Positions 27,241 through 36,291 of a DNA stretch of 64,000 bases are shown here, in pieces. Origin of the DNA: Alteromonas sp. KC3 (GTDB lineage: Bacteria > Pseudomonadota > Gammaproteobacteria > Enterobacterales > Alteromonadaceae); the NCBI RefSeq assembly GCF_016756315.1, contig NZ_AP024235.1, positions 3,658,001 to 3,722,000 on the forward strand, in the 5' to 3' direction. The position numbers were made by a program, and so were the translations under genes. Position 1 is the first letter of the stretch. Each line of letters starts with the position of its first letter. The notes under the pieces are model-generated. The model worked only from the letters and a program-made list of their open reading frames with translations. It was not told the origin of the DNA and did not search any database.

Positions 27241-27978
27241 ATGCTTAAGCGTATTATTTTGGTATCTAGCATTGTTATTGCAGGAGTATACCTATCGATA
27301 AACTACAATTTTTCTTCAAACGACACGGAAGATGCCCTAGCACAACTAGAAGACAATGAACACACGCCAGTGCTTCCCAACGAGGTACAAAAAGTAAGTC
27401 AAGACAAAGTACTTTCAACAGGCATTGATACCTTTAAGCCGAAAACGAAATCCAAAGAGTCACCCGACTCAATCTCAAATGCCGTCAAAGACACCATAGT
27501 GTGGCAAGAATCGGATAAAAGCCAACAGGTCCTCACACAAGCCGGCCTCATTCCCGCTGATGTAACCGATGAAGCATATATCGAGCTTGATCGCGAAGAG
27601 TTACTTAGTGTGGAAGTGGGTGAATATCTTGATTTATACATCCCCCAATTTGGTGGTAGCTACACTGGTGAAGTTGATCATATCCAGACGCACCCCAACG
27701 GCGATCGAACAGTAGAAGCCCACATACCCGGAGCAGGTACGCTTTACGCGGCAGTTATCACGGTTGGGGAAAACGCCACTTACGGAAACCTCGCTACTCC
27801 ACGTGATGTATTCATTTTAGAAGGCAACGATCAATACGCTTGGATCGCACCTAAATCGGCAATGATGAAAAACCACATTGAGCGAGAGCCTACTCAACAG
27901 CAACACGCCACGCCAGATAACAGCAATACTGACGATGTGTTTGATTTGCATGACACCGAATCCCCTGTAGGAAACTAG
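27241..27978 (+). CDS. Membrane-anchored or exported protein, possible detached pro-domain of the following metalloprotease
   Basis: A protein of 245 residues. It has an N-terminal hydrophobic segment (LKRIILVSSIVIAGVYLSI), an acidic low-complexity linker, then a folded region from about residue 90 to 205. Segments there (ELDREELLSVEVGEYLDLYIP, then HPNGDRTVEAHIPGAG and NLATPRDVFILEG) follow the order seen in pro-regions of secreted M12/M72-type proteases: a strand with a polar value, an H-x-N-G turn and a late T-P-x-x-x-F strand. It lies 21 bp before the protease gene, with a strong ribosome site between. A role as inhibitor or chaperone for that enzyme is inference; no family is firmly recognised. 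Confidence 0.6.
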   Translation: MLKRIILVSSIVIAGVYLSINYNFSSNDTEDALAQLEDNEHTPVLPNEVQKVSQDKVLSTGIDTFKPKTKSKESPDSISNAVKDTIVWQESDKSQQVLTQAGLIPADVTDEAYIELDREELLSVEVGEYLDLYIPQFGGSYTGEVDHIQTHPNGDRTVEAHIPGAGTLYAAVITVGENATYGNLATPRDVFILEGNDQYAWIAPKSAMMKNHIEREPTQQQHATPDNSNTDDVFDLHDTESPVGN

Positions 27979-27999
27979 AACGACAAGAAGGAAATAAAA

Positions 28000-28761
28000 A
28001 TGAAACACACATTTAAGTGTTTAACGGCATTGGCAGTTTCGTTGCTATGCTCGACAGCCTCTGCGGCAACCATTGATGTGATGGTACTTTATACACAACC
28101 GGCCGCCAGTAGTGTGTCGAGTATTGATACTAAGATTAATCAATATATCTCCCATGCTAATAGGGTTTATCGCAACAATGCCGTTGACCTTGAACTTCGC
28201 CTTGTTGGTGCACAATCTTCTGCGGCAACGTCAAGCGACTTACAACCTACGGACAGTGCATTAAACCTACTGACTGATAGCTCCGGCGTTCAGAACGCTA
28301 GAACATCAGTAAGCGCAGATATGGTTGTGCTACTCGGAAAACGAGAAAATATCTATGAAAACGGCCAGCTTGTGGGCTATGTCTGTGGTATTGGCTGGGT
28401 AGGTCAAGGTAATAACGGCACACTTTACTCTAGCTCTAAAAGCCGGATGTATAGCATTAGTGCTGTAGATTGTGGGCTTTCTACTTTTGTTCATGAACTG
28501 GGTCACAATATGGGTTTAGGCCACTCAGTCCGTCAGGGCTCAGTTGGTGGGGTTTACAATGATGGTATTGGCCACGGTATAGATAACAACTTCTCAACTA
28601 TTATGGCCTATCCACAAGCATTTGGAAGTGCGACTCAATTAGACTATTTCTCAGATCCATACTGGTCTGGATGTAATGGCCAAGCCTGTGGAGTCGTCAA
28701 CGAATCAAACGCATACCGCGCGGTTAATGCCGTCATCGACCAAATTGCTAATTACTATTAA
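28000..28761 (+). CDS. Secreted zinc metalloprotease, M72/M12-like (metzincin)
   Basis: A protein of 253 residues with a signal peptide ending TASA. It has the metzincin zinc motif FVHELGHNMGLGHS (HExxHxxGxxH, first His near residue 165) and a Met-turn STIMAYP near residue 200. The early segment TIDVMVLYTQPAA followed by HANRVYRNNAVDLELRLVG is typical of peptidyl-Asp metalloendopeptidases (M72). Six or so cysteines are present, which suggests disulfides. The protein starts directly at the catalytic domain, with no pro-region of its own, which fits the partner gene just upstream. The ribosome site is AAGAAGGAA. Confidence 0.87.
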   Translation: MKHTFKCLTALAVSLLCSTASAATIDVMVLYTQPAASSVSSIDTKINQYISHANRVYRNNAVDLELRLVGAQSSAATSSDLQPTDSALNLLTDSSGVQNARTSVSADMVVLLGKRENIYENGQLVGYVCGIGWVGQGNNGTLYSSSKSRMYSISAVDCGLSTFVHELGHNMGLGHSVRQGSVGGVYNDGIGHGIDNNFSTIMAYPQAFGSATQLDYFSDPYWSGCNGQACGVVNESNAYRAVNAVIDQIANYY

Positions 28762-28810
28762 TTAAGTGACCTTCAGGGGATATCCTGGTTTTAAATAATA
28801 ATAAGAAATG

Positions 28811-28840
28811 TAACAGCGTTAAGGGAACTTAACGCTGTTA
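28811..28840. terminator. Strong hairpin terminator between convergent protease and LysR genes
   Basis: A perfect 13-bp stem, TAACAGCGTTAAG / CTTAACGCTGTTA, closes a GGAA loop and is followed on the plus strand by TTCCTTTTCTT. It is placed 49 bp after the protease stop. Confidence 0.7.
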
Positions 28841-28871
28841 TTCCTTTTCTTACTTGCCAGTTAAAAAGGCG

Positions 28872-29756
28872 CTAATGCACAAAGCGCGACTGGTTTGCTG
28901 CAACCTTCTCAATTAACCACTTAGTAAATGCCTGAAACCTAGCTTGAGAGTGAGTTTCTTTATGCGTTGCTAACCAAAAGGTACGTTTAATATGGATATC
29001 TTCATCTAATAGCTTAACGAGCCCTTCGTTTGCTTCAGCAATAAATGTAGGCAAAATCCCCACGCCTGCCCCATTTATCAACATTTGATATTGCGCATTA
29101 ATGCTTGTACTGCGCAACGCGCTAAGCTGCGCTAAAGCGGTTTCTTCAATGAATTTGAGTTGGGGGGCATAAACAAGGTCAGGTACATAACTCACTAAAT
29201 TGAATTGGCTAAGATCTTGGAGCGTTTGTGGTTTACGTGTTTCAACAAGTGACTGATGTGTGTACAAGTAAAGGCTGTAGTCGGTTAGCTTTTGAGTAAC
29301 GAGTAGCCCCTTGCTTGGCTTTTCTAGCAAAATAGCCATGTCTGCTTCGCGTTTATTCAGGTTCAAAAAGCCGCTGGTCGCCACTAATTCAATACAAATA
29401 CCGGGGTATAGTCGTTTAAATTCAGGTAATAGTGGTGCCAAAAACCAGCTACCGAAGCCTTCTGATACGCTTACGCGAATGGTGCCGGATAAATGAGAAC
29501 GTTCATCGCTAAGCTCGTTTTGAGCCTCTAAAAAATAATGCTCGGCTTTTTCGATATAACGAACGAGTTCACTGCCTTGGGTCGTGAGTACATAACCTTT
29601 TTTTGTTAGTTCAAATAATTTGCAATTTAGCGAGTCTTCCAGCTTTTTTACACGACGTATTAATGTTGTCGGGTCCACACCTAAACCTTTAGCAGCAATA
29701 GCTACACGACCATTTCTTGCCAACCCAAGAAACAGTCGCATGTCATCCCAATTCAT
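28872..29756 (-). CDS. LysR-family regulator, divergent from mmsA
   Basis: The ATG at 29756 starts the usual LysR N-terminus MNWDDMRLFLGLARNGRVA, so the longer frame is not needed. The product is 294 residues. It has a helix-turn-helix in residues of about 18-60 (AIAAKGLGVDPTTLIRRVKKLE) and an effector-binding domain from about 90. The N-terminus differs a little from most family members (VDPTTLIRR where VSQPAVSR is common), as in regulators of the AmpR/GcvA-distant branch. It faces mmsA across 113 bp and is likely to control mmsA-mmsB. Confidence 0.85.
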   Translation of the reverse strand: MNWDDMRLFLGLARNGRVAIAAKGLGVDPTTLIRRVKKLEDSLNCKLFELTKKGYVLTTQGSELVRYIEKAEHYFLEAQNELSDERSHLSGTIRVSVSEGFGSWFLAPLLPEFKRLYPGICIELVATSGFLNLNKREADMAILLEKPSKGLLVTQKLTDYSLYLYTHQSLVETRKPQTLQDLSQFNLVSYVPDLVYAPQLKFIEETALAQLSALRSTSINAQYQMLINGAGVGILPTFIAEANEGLVKLLDEDIHIKRTFWLATHKETHSQARFQAFTKWLIEKVAANQSRFVH

Positions 29757-29869
29757 AATTTGACCTGCATTTTTACAGCACCTAGCTGCAAGTATATGTA
29801 TTGCTATTGCAAACACAAGGTTTCAATATTGTTAATATATTATTGAATCGCTTAGTCAGGAGCCATGTC

Positions 29870-31369
29870 ATGAGAAAAATTGTTCACTTTATTGCTGGTA
29901 AAGATTTTGAGGATAGCAGCGAGCGTACATCGCCAGTGTATGCCCCTAATACCGGCGAGGTTCAAGCTGAAGTAAGTTTGGCAAACAAAGCAACGCTAGA
30001 ATATGCAATTGAAACGGCAAAAGCAGCGCAAGCTGAATGGGCCGCTACCAATCCTCAGCGACGCGCTCGTGTTATGTTCAAATTTAAGGAGTTGGTAGAA
30101 GCTAACCGCGATCGACTTGCCGCACTACTTTCAAGCGAACACGGTAAAGTACTTGTTGATGCGCAAGGTGATATTCAGCGTGGCCTTGAAGTTATCGAGT
30201 TCGCGTGCGGTATTCCTCATGCTCAAAAAGGAGAATATACCGAAGGTGCAGGCCCTGGTATTGACGTTTACTCAATGCGTCAAGCGTTAGGCGTTGTTGC
30301 GGGTATTACGCCGTTTAACTTTCCAGCCATGATCCCTATGTGGATGTTTGGTGTGGCTATAGCGTGCGGCAATGCTTTTATCCTCAAACCTTCTGAGCGC
30401 GATCCATCGGTTCCGGTGGAACTTGCAAAGTTAATAATTGAAGCTGGTTTACCTGCGGGCGTGCTTAACGTTGTTCATGGCGACAAAGAAGCGGTGGACG
30501 GTATTTTAGATCATCAAACCGTTAAGGCCGTCAGTTTCGTTGGCTCATCAGATATTGCTAATTACGTCTACGAACGTGGTGCACGCGCAGGTAAGCGAGT
30601 GCAAGCAATGGGTGGAGCAAAAAACCACGGTATTGTTATGCCAGACGCTGATCTAGATCAGGTAGTCACCGACCTTGTAGGCGCAGCCTATGGTTCTGCC
30701 GGTGAACGCTGCATGGCTTTACCTGTTGTAGTACCTGTCGGTGACGAGACCGCAGAAAAACTTAAAGCCAAACTTATTCCAGCCATTAAAGACATTATGG
30801 TAAGTCACAGTGAAGATCCTAACGCGCACTACGGCCCTGTTGTCACTGCAGCGCACAAAGCGCGCGTAGAAGGCTACATCGACTTAGCCATCGAAGAAGG
30901 CGCAGAGTTAGTATACGACGGTAGAAACAGCCAAATTCCAGCGGATAGCAATGGCTACTTTATTGGCCCAACATTCTTTGACCATGTCACCAAAGACATG
31001 CGTTCTTACAGAGAAGAAATTTTTGGCCCGGTACTCCAGATGGTGCGCGCTAAAGACTTCAACGAAGCAGTAAACCTAGCAAGCGATCATCAATACGGTA
31101 ACGGTGTTGCTATGTATACGCGAAATGGCCATGCCGCACGTGAGTTTGCCCAGCGCGTTAATGTAGGCATGGTAGGTATTAACGTACCTATCCCTGTGCC
31201 TGTGGCCTACCACACGTTTGGCGGATGGAAGCGTTCTGCATTTGGCGATACAAACCAACACGGCATGGAAGGCGTGAAGTTCTGGACAAAAGTGAAGACC
31301 ATTACCCAGCGCTGGCCTGATGGCTCAGACTCTAACGATAACGCTTTTGTTATTCCAACCATGGGCTAA
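29870..31369 (+). CDS. mmsA: Methylmalonate-semialdehyde dehydrogenase (CoA-acylating)
   Basis: The ATG at 29870 has AGGAG upstream; the frame continues back without a better site. The product is 499 residues, the usual length. It belongs to the aldehyde dehydrogenase superfamily. Visible are GVVAGITPFNFPAMIPMWMFG (in parts TPFNFPAMIPMW), the NAD-binding SFVGSSDIANYVYERG, and the catalytic Cys in GSAGERCMALPV, the form specific to the MmsA/IolA branch. It converts methylmalonate or malonate semialdehyde to propionyl- or acetyl-CoA in valine, thymine, beta-alanine or inositol breakdown. It is in an operon with mmsB, 12 bp downstream. Confidence 0.93.
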   Translation: MRKIVHFIAGKDFEDSSERTSPVYAPNTGEVQAEVSLANKATLEYAIETAKAAQAEWAATNPQRRARVMFKFKELVEANRDRLAALLSSEHGKVLVDAQGDIQRGLEVIEFACGIPHAQKGEYTEGAGPGIDVYSMRQALGVVAGITPFNFPAMIPMWMFGVAIACGNAFILKPSERDPSVPVELAKLIIEAGLPAGVLNVVHGDKEAVDGILDHQTVKAVSFVGSSDIANYVYERGARAGKRVQAMGGAKNHGIVMPDADLDQVVTDLVGAAYGSAGERCMALPVVVPVGDETAEKLKAKLIPAIKDIMVSHSEDPNAHYGPVVTAAHKARVEGYIDLAIEEGAELVYDGRNSQIPADSNGYFIGPTFFDHVTKDMRSYREEIFGPVLQMVRAKDFNEAVNLASDHQYGNGVAMYTRNGHAAREFAQRVNVGMVGINVPIPVPVAYHTFGGWKRSAFGDTNQHGMEGVKFWTKVKTITQRWPDGSDSNDNAFVIPTMG

Positions 31370-31381
31370 ATCAGCGAGGAC

Positions 31382-32263
31382 ATGACAATGACAACAGTAG
31401 CATTTATTGGCCTAGGTAATATGGGCTCAGGCATGGCGGATAACCTTGTCAAAAATGGCTTTAATGTAGTTGCTTTTGACTTAAGTGAAGCGGCACTGAC
31501 TAAAGCGAAAGACGCTGGCTGCGCTATTGCGCAAAGTTCACAAGAAGCCGTAAGTAATGCCGATATCGTGGTAACTATGTTGCCAGCGGGCAAACATGTA
31601 ATGGACATATACACATCGCAGATCCTTGATAATGTGGGTGGAAACACGCTACTTATCGACTGCTCGACCATTGATGTTGAAACCGCTAATAAGGTCTCTG
31701 AGCTGGCTGCAAGCAAAGGGCTTCAAATGCTTGATGCTCCGGTGTCTGGTGGCATTGCAGCCGCAGCTGGTGGCACACTAACCTTTATGGTTGGTGGAGA
31801 CAAAGAAGCGTTTGAAAAAGCACAAGGCGTGCTTGGCGCCATGGGTAAGAAAATTGTGCACGCTGGCGGACACGGCGCTGGACAGGCAGCTAAAATTTGC
31901 AACAACATGCTGCTTGGCGCAACTATGATAGCCACGTGTGAAAGCTTTCAGCTTGCCAACAAGCTTGGCTTAGACGCCCAAGTCTTTTTCGACATTGCCT
32001 CAAATGCATCAGGCCAAACATGGTCTATGACAAGCTATTGTCCAGTAAAAGGGGTTGGCCCACAGAGCCCTGCCGACAATGACTTTGCTGGCGGCTTTGC
32101 ATCAGCTTTGATGCTTAAAGATTTAGGACTTGCCATGCAGGGCGCCAAAGGTGTAGATGCTCAGGTGCCTATGGGAGAGCTTGCAGCAAGATGGTTTGAA
32201 ATGCACTGCGAAGAAGGCAATGCGAGCATGGACTTCTCATCTATCATCAATCGCCTCGCGTAG
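31382..32263 (+). CDS. mmsB: 3-hydroxyisobutyrate dehydrogenase
   Basis: A protein of 293 residues with the beta-hydroxyacid dehydrogenase signature. It has N-terminal VAFIGLGNMGSGMADNLVKNG (split: FIGLGNMGSGMA) for NAD binding, the substrate-binding DAPVSGGIAAAAGGTLTFMVGG, and the catalytic Lys in GAGQAAKICNNMLLG. It oxidises 3-hydroxyisobutyrate to methylmalonate semialdehyde, the substrate of the upstream mmsA product. A GAGG ribosome site precedes the ATG, and the gene ends before a clear terminator. Confidence 0.92.
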   Translation: MTMTTVAFIGLGNMGSGMADNLVKNGFNVVAFDLSEAALTKAKDAGCAIAQSSQEAVSNADIVVTMLPAGKHVMDIYTSQILDNVGGNTLLIDCSTIDVETANKVSELAASKGLQMLDAPVSGGIAAAAGGTLTFMVGGDKEAFEKAQGVLGAMGKKIVHAGGHGAGQAAKICNNMLLGATMIATCESFQLANKLGLDAQVFFDIASNASGQTWSMTSYCPVKGVGPQSPADNDFAGGFASALMLKDLGLAMQGAKGVDAQVPMGELAARWFEMHCEEGNASMDFSSIINRLA

Positions 32264-32291
32264 TCCCAACTTACACGCTCTTAAAAACAAA

Positions 32292-32315
32292 AAGCCAACA
32301 ATGTTGGCTTTTTTT
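32292..32315. terminator. Rho-independent terminator, probably bidirectional
   Basis: AAGCCAAC-AAT-GTTGGCTT is followed by a seven-T run on the plus strand, with an A-rich stretch on the other side. It separates convergent mmsB and dld. Confidence 0.85.
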
Positions 32316-32351
32316 GTGTGCGCAGTAATTTAGCGTAATGATGACAGCACG

Positions 32352-34085
32352 CTAATCGTGGCCACCGCAGCAGGACGAAGAATGTTCTGCCCAATTCTTC
32401 AATTTTGTGGTTTTACCGATGCCAGGGTTTAAGCTGTTTGTCGGGTCAAGTTCACGATAAAAGTTTTTAAGCGCATCTTTTGCAAAGTACTCATGCCCCA
32501 CATTGTGCTCAGCTGGGTACTCGGCGCTTCGCGCGTCGAACGTTTCCAAAATTTTACCTTTAAGCACTTTCGCGTCGGCACCCTTTTTCAACACATAGTT
32601 CTGGTGCATCACGTGGCAAAATAAGTGGCCGTAGTACAACTTAGTATCTATTTGATCGTCTATTTCTTTAGGCAGTACTTCAAACCAGTCGGGATCATTT
32701 CGTCGAAGTGCCACATCAATGGTCATCATAGCGCCAACCTCTTTACTGTGCATAACGTGATAGCGGCCTATTGCGCCACCCGCCACAAAGCGATGTAAAA
32801 TGGCTTTATCTGCCTCTTCTTCAGTACATTCGAAGTAGCTACCCTCGTTAGTTTTGAAGAATTCATCAAGGTACGCTCTAGCTTCATCAACACCCTCATT
32901 ACTCATCTCTAAAATCCAGTGATGCTGATATTTATCGCGGTACAACTCCATGCGTTTCGGCAGATGGTTGGGGAAAAGGTAGCTCATGTATTGCATTACA
33001 CGATCTGACATTTTGTTCGGTAAAAACCCTAACTTGTCGGTAAATGCATCGAACTTGCGTTTAAACGCAAAAAGCTTAGGAATGAATTTTGCGCCTAACT
33101 TACTAATAACGATAAACATATCTTTGCCGTACTTTTTAGATACGTCATAACAGTCGCGGTGCAAATACTCACCCGAATCAGGCAGGTTTTTAAACGTAGA
33201 GAGAATATCACGGCGTACTTTTGTAAATACGGCTGCGTCATTAGACCCTACGTAGAATACCTGTTTCTTTTCAGGAATAGGAAAGGTGTCTAATCGAACT
33301 GCAAATACTGCAAGTTTGCCTGCACACCCTGATGCCTCATGTAATCTGCGGCCATCATTATTAAAACGTGACGGCGTATCTGAATCGACATCGCGAACGC
33401 GCTCATCGTATTCATTGTCAGACGCTCTTGCATCGGGGTGTTTAACATCATTCGCTTGATAACGTTGTTGCTCTAGGTTAGCCAGTATCTCTTCTGGCTC
33501 ACTTCCAAGCTCAATGCCTAAGTTGTTAACCAACGAAAGTTCACCGTTTGCATTTATTTGAGCAAATAAAGAAAGCTCGGTATAAGCAGGTCCACGTTTA
33601 ACTAATGCGCCACCTGAATTATTACAAATACCACCAACAATAGACGCGCCAATGCAGGATGAACCAATGACCGAATGAGGCTCACGGCCATAAGGCGCTA
33701 ATGTCTCTTCAAGGCCAAATAATGTGCTTCCCGCTAAACCAACTATCTGCTTGCCATCGTCCACAAGTTGAATAGCATCAATTCGCATTGTGCTAATAAT
33801 AACAAGCGGGCGATCGTAGTCTTTACCATCAGGAGTTGAACCGCCAGTAAGACCAGTGTTCGCTGCTTGCATGATTACCGCCACATCGGCTTCAACACAC
33901 AGCTTTAGCACGCGCCAAATTTCAACGAGTGAACCAGGACGCACAACAGCGAGGGCCTCACCCGCGCCAAAGCGGAAACCTTTACAATAGGGCTGTTTTT
34001 TCGCTTGGTCAGTTAACAAATAGGCTTGCCCTACTACATCGCGCATTGATGCAATCAAAGACTGAGTGTCAACATATACGGTCAT
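32352..34085 (-). CDS. dld: Quinone-dependent D-lactate dehydrogenase (FAD flavoprotein)
   Basis: The ATG at 34085 has GAGAGAAC upstream; a longer frame adds 17 residues without support. The product is 577 residues, against 571 for E. coli Dld. The FAD-binding domain of the VAO/PCMH type shows AVVRPGSLVEIWRVLKLC, IMQAANTGLTGGSTPDG and the GSSCIGASIVGGICNNSGG segment. The C-terminal membrane-binding and cap regions match Dld in order, ending SLNPGIGKTTKL. It oxidises D-lactate to pyruvate at the inner membrane and passes electrons to quinone. A His/Cys tail (SSSCCGGHD) is present. It is a single gene. Confidence 0.93.
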   Translation of the reverse strand: MTVYVDTQSLIASMRDVVGQAYLLTDQAKKQPYCKGFRFGAGEALAVVRPGSLVEIWRVLKLCVEADVAVIMQAANTGLTGGSTPDGKDYDRPLVIISTMRIDAIQLVDDGKQIVGLAGSTLFGLEETLAPYGREPHSVIGSSCIGASIVGGICNNSGGALVKRGPAYTELSLFAQINANGELSLVNNLGIELGSEPEEILANLEQQRYQANDVKHPDARASDNEYDERVRDVDSDTPSRFNNDGRRLHEASGCAGKLAVFAVRLDTFPIPEKKQVFYVGSNDAAVFTKVRRDILSTFKNLPDSGEYLHRDCYDVSKKYGKDMFIVISKLGAKFIPKLFAFKRKFDAFTDKLGFLPNKMSDRVMQYMSYLFPNHLPKRMELYRDKYQHHWILEMSNEGVDEARAYLDEFFKTNEGSYFECTEEEADKAILHRFVAGGAIGRYHVMHSKEVGAMMTIDVALRRNDPDWFEVLPKEIDDQIDTKLYYGHLFCHVMHQNYVLKKGADAKVLKGKILETFDARSAEYPAEHNVGHEYFAKDALKNFYRELDPTNSLNPGIGKTTKLKNWAEHSSSCCGGHD

Positions 34086-34334
34086 GGTTCTCTCTGTGGT
34101 AATAGTGGAAAATGATATTGGTGACGAACTATACACTAATCACATTTTTAACAAAGGGGACAAGTGCATTTTAAGCTGACAATTTACTTATATTTAATGC
34201 TGCTTTTAGGCCCCCTAATTGCCCGTTTCTGACTGTTACATTTTGTTACGCTTTGACACATCAAGTAAGACCACACACCTATTGTAAAGATAGGGTTATG
34301 CTCGTAAGGTTGAGTGATAGGAAAAGGAGCTTTC

Positions 34335-35012
34335 ATGTCACACCAAGCGTTTGTACTAACAAGAAATAACCATGTTGAAAGCACTCAAAATAAAGGGGTT
34401 CACGAGCGTTTTCTGTCAATCTTACCTTCTTGTGGTTTTACCATTACAACGGGTGCAATTCATCCACCTAGAAGCGTATTAGCTAACACTCATACTTTTT
34501 TTATAGACGCCGACTACTGTAATCCTCAAGCTATGCTCAATCTTCCGGTTGTCAGTGACTATCCACATCTCAATAAGGTTATTTTTAATGCTCCCGAAAG
34601 TAACGTTGAATTTCACTTCAATGCACTTCAAAAGGGGATCAACGGGATTTTTCACGCCGAAGATAACTTGGAATTGATTGTTCGAGGCGTTCAACAGGTT
34701 CAGGCTGGAAATAAGTGGTTTAGCAGAGAAATTATGAGTCGCTATATAGATGCTAATTTGGCCACCAAAACCAAGGCGACTTCGACTATTCAAGCAACCG
34801 CGTCTGTGCTAACGAAAAGAGAGATGGCTATTACCCGCAAAATTGCAGAAGGCGCCCAAAATCAAGAAATTGCTGATAGCTTTCACATTAGTGTGAATAC
34901 GGTAAAAACACATGTATACAGCATCTTTCGCAAAACCGATTGCAGAAATCGTGTTGAATTGATCAAATGGTTTGACAGTCAGTTCGACCAAGTACAGTCA
35001 GTAAACTATTAA
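34335..35012 (+). CDS. csgD: CsgD-like LuxR-family regulator of curli
   Basis: The ATG at 34335 has AAGGAGC upstream and is preferred over one seven codons earlier. The product is 225 residues. It has an N-terminal receiver-like domain without a clear phospho-acceptor (NLPVVSDYPHLNKVIFNAPE) and a C-terminal LuxR helix-turn-helix (LTKREMAITRKIAEGAQNQEIA, then ISVNTVKTHVYSIFRKT). This layout matches CsgD, the master activator of curli. It is convergent with csgG, whereas in E. coli csgD lies in the csgDEFG operon. Confidence 0.82.
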   Translation: MSHQAFVLTRNNHVESTQNKGVHERFLSILPSCGFTITTGAIHPPRSVLANTHTFFIDADYCNPQAMLNLPVVSDYPHLNKVIFNAPESNVEFHFNALQKGINGIFHAEDNLELIVRGVQQVQAGNKWFSREIMSRYIDANLATKTKATSTIQATASVLTKREMAITRKIAEGAQNQEIADSFHISVNTVKTHVYSIFRKTDCRNRVELIKWFDSQFDQVQSVNY

Positions 35013-35021
35013 ATAGAGGCA

Positions 35022-35057
35022 AAAGCGCCATATCCTCTTACAGGTAATTGGCGCTTT
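35022..35057. terminator. Inverted repeat between convergent csgD and csgG
   Basis: AAAGCGCCA and TGGCGCTTT form a perfect 9-bp stem around an 18-base loop, just after the csgD stop and just before the csgG stop. A T-run is lacking, so it may work in either direction or be an RNA end structure. Confidence 0.45.
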
Positions 35058-35071
35058 ACAGTGGAAAGCGC

Positions 35072-35833
35072 TTAAGCCTTAGCGCGCCAAACTCCTTTTT
35101 CCATTCCTTGTATAACTAATTCAGCTACCGCTTTTTCAATGCTTTGCTTAACACATTCAAACATTGGCTCGTTGGTTGTGTAGCCGGTTTCTGCCTCAAG
35201 TAAACGCTTCAATGAAACATAGCGGAATAAGCCCGCTCTGACTTCTTGGCTTAGTACTTTTTTCGACGTAGACACAGACACGAGTACCTGCCCGGTTCTT
35301 ACATCCACCGCACGCATATAAATAGAAATAAGATCTTCACGAAATAGCTCGCTTGCACCAATGCCAAAATACTCTACACCAGCACCGCCTGTTCGAATAT
35401 TCGTATCATAGCTGATGATTCCCCCTTCAATAATAATGCGCGCCGTCGTCAAAGGTGGTAAGTCGGCATTATTGTTTTCATCTGCTCGAATAATCTTTCT
35501 TTCAGTAAGGATGTTTTGTAACCCTTCCCGTTCAACAGGGAGAAACCACGCTGTTTCACTTAATGTCTGCACTAATATAGAGGTTGCGCCTTGGGTAACT
35601 GCTGTGGAAAACGAGCTTGCACCAGAGCTCGGCTTATACTGACCTGTTTGATCGCGAAATGCATATACCGACACCGGTATTTGCCCCATAGGTTGCGGTA
35701 AACTTTTTACTTCAGAAAGCGTGTCACTTTCTTTAATAATAGCTGCTTCTGTGGTGTCAGGTGGCAATGTATTGGTAATTGATTGACACCCTGATAACAA
35801 AATAGTTAATACAATAAATACGGTACTTCTCAT
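35072..35833 (-). CDS. csgG: Curli secretion channel lipoprotein CsgG
   Basis: A protein of 253 residues with lipobox LLSGC after a short signal. Its segments are characteristic of CsgG: IPVSVYAFRDQTGQYKPS, ILVQTLSETAWFLPVEREGLQNIL, ARIIIEGGIISYDTN, GGAGVEYFGIG and VDVRTGQVLVSVSTSKKVLS. It forms the nonameric outer-membrane pore that exports curli subunits. E. coli CsgG is 277 residues, so this one is slightly shorter. It is the last gene of the csgBAEFG operon, 8 bp after csgF, with AGGG before the start. Confidence 0.95.
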   Translation of the reverse strand: MRSTVFIVLTILLSGCQSITNTLPPDTTEAAIIKESDTLSEVKSLPQPMGQIPVSVYAFRDQTGQYKPSSGASSFSTAVTQGATSILVQTLSETAWFLPVEREGLQNILTERKIIRADENNNADLPPLTTARIIIEGGIISYDTNIRTGGAGVEYFGIGASELFREDLISIYMRAVDVRTGQVLVSVSTSKKVLSQEVRAGLFRYVSLKRLLEAETGYTTNEPMFECVKQSIEKAVAELVIQGMEKGVWRAKA

Positions 35834-35841
35834 GTGCGTCC

Positions 35842-36291
35842 CTACCCAAACCGTGGAATTTCTACAACTGTGACTTCACCCGTCAATAAGTTGGTGATAT
35901 TGACAATAATGCTATCAGGGTTACTAGTTATTAGCTCAACCTGAAAGTCGCCACTTACAAATAAACTATCTTGGTCAAAAATACTTTGAATGGGATTACC
36001 GTTTTCATCGAGCTCTTGCTCTCCAAACGCAAGATCAGTGATTTCTCTGACAATACGATTGATGTAAGCACGCTCTAGTGACTCTTGAAGTCTTTCATCG
36101 TATGAACGTTCATTAAAAGGCGCCGAATGCGCATTTTGAGAGTTCGCTTTGCTTAACAGAAAAGATCCATTAAGTGGATTTCCACCAAAAGATGGGTTTA
36201 TAGGTTCATAGACCAACTCAGTTGCAGATGTTGAAAGCGATAAGACGATACCGCCGACTAAAACCCATGCTGTCTTCGTTATTTTTTTCAT
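35842..36291 (-). CDS. csgF: Curli assembly factor CsgF
   Basis: A protein of 149 residues with a signal peptide. The mature N-terminus carries ELVYEPINPSFGGNPLNGSFLL, the CsgF signature (cited in parts: INPSFGGNPLNGS). In E. coli that segment inserts into the CsgG pore and couples secretion to nucleation by CsgB. It ends with SIIVNITNLLTGEVTVVEIP. Its ATG shares one base with the csgE stop (TAATG), so the two are translationally coupled. Confidence 0.95.
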   Translation of the reverse strand: MKKITKTAWVLVGGIVLSLSTSATELVYEPINPSFGGNPLNGSFLLSKANSQNAHSAPFNERSYDERLQESLERAYINRIVREITDLAFGEQELDENGNPIQSIFDQDSLFVSGDFQVELITSNPDSIIVNITNLLTGEVTVVEIPRFG

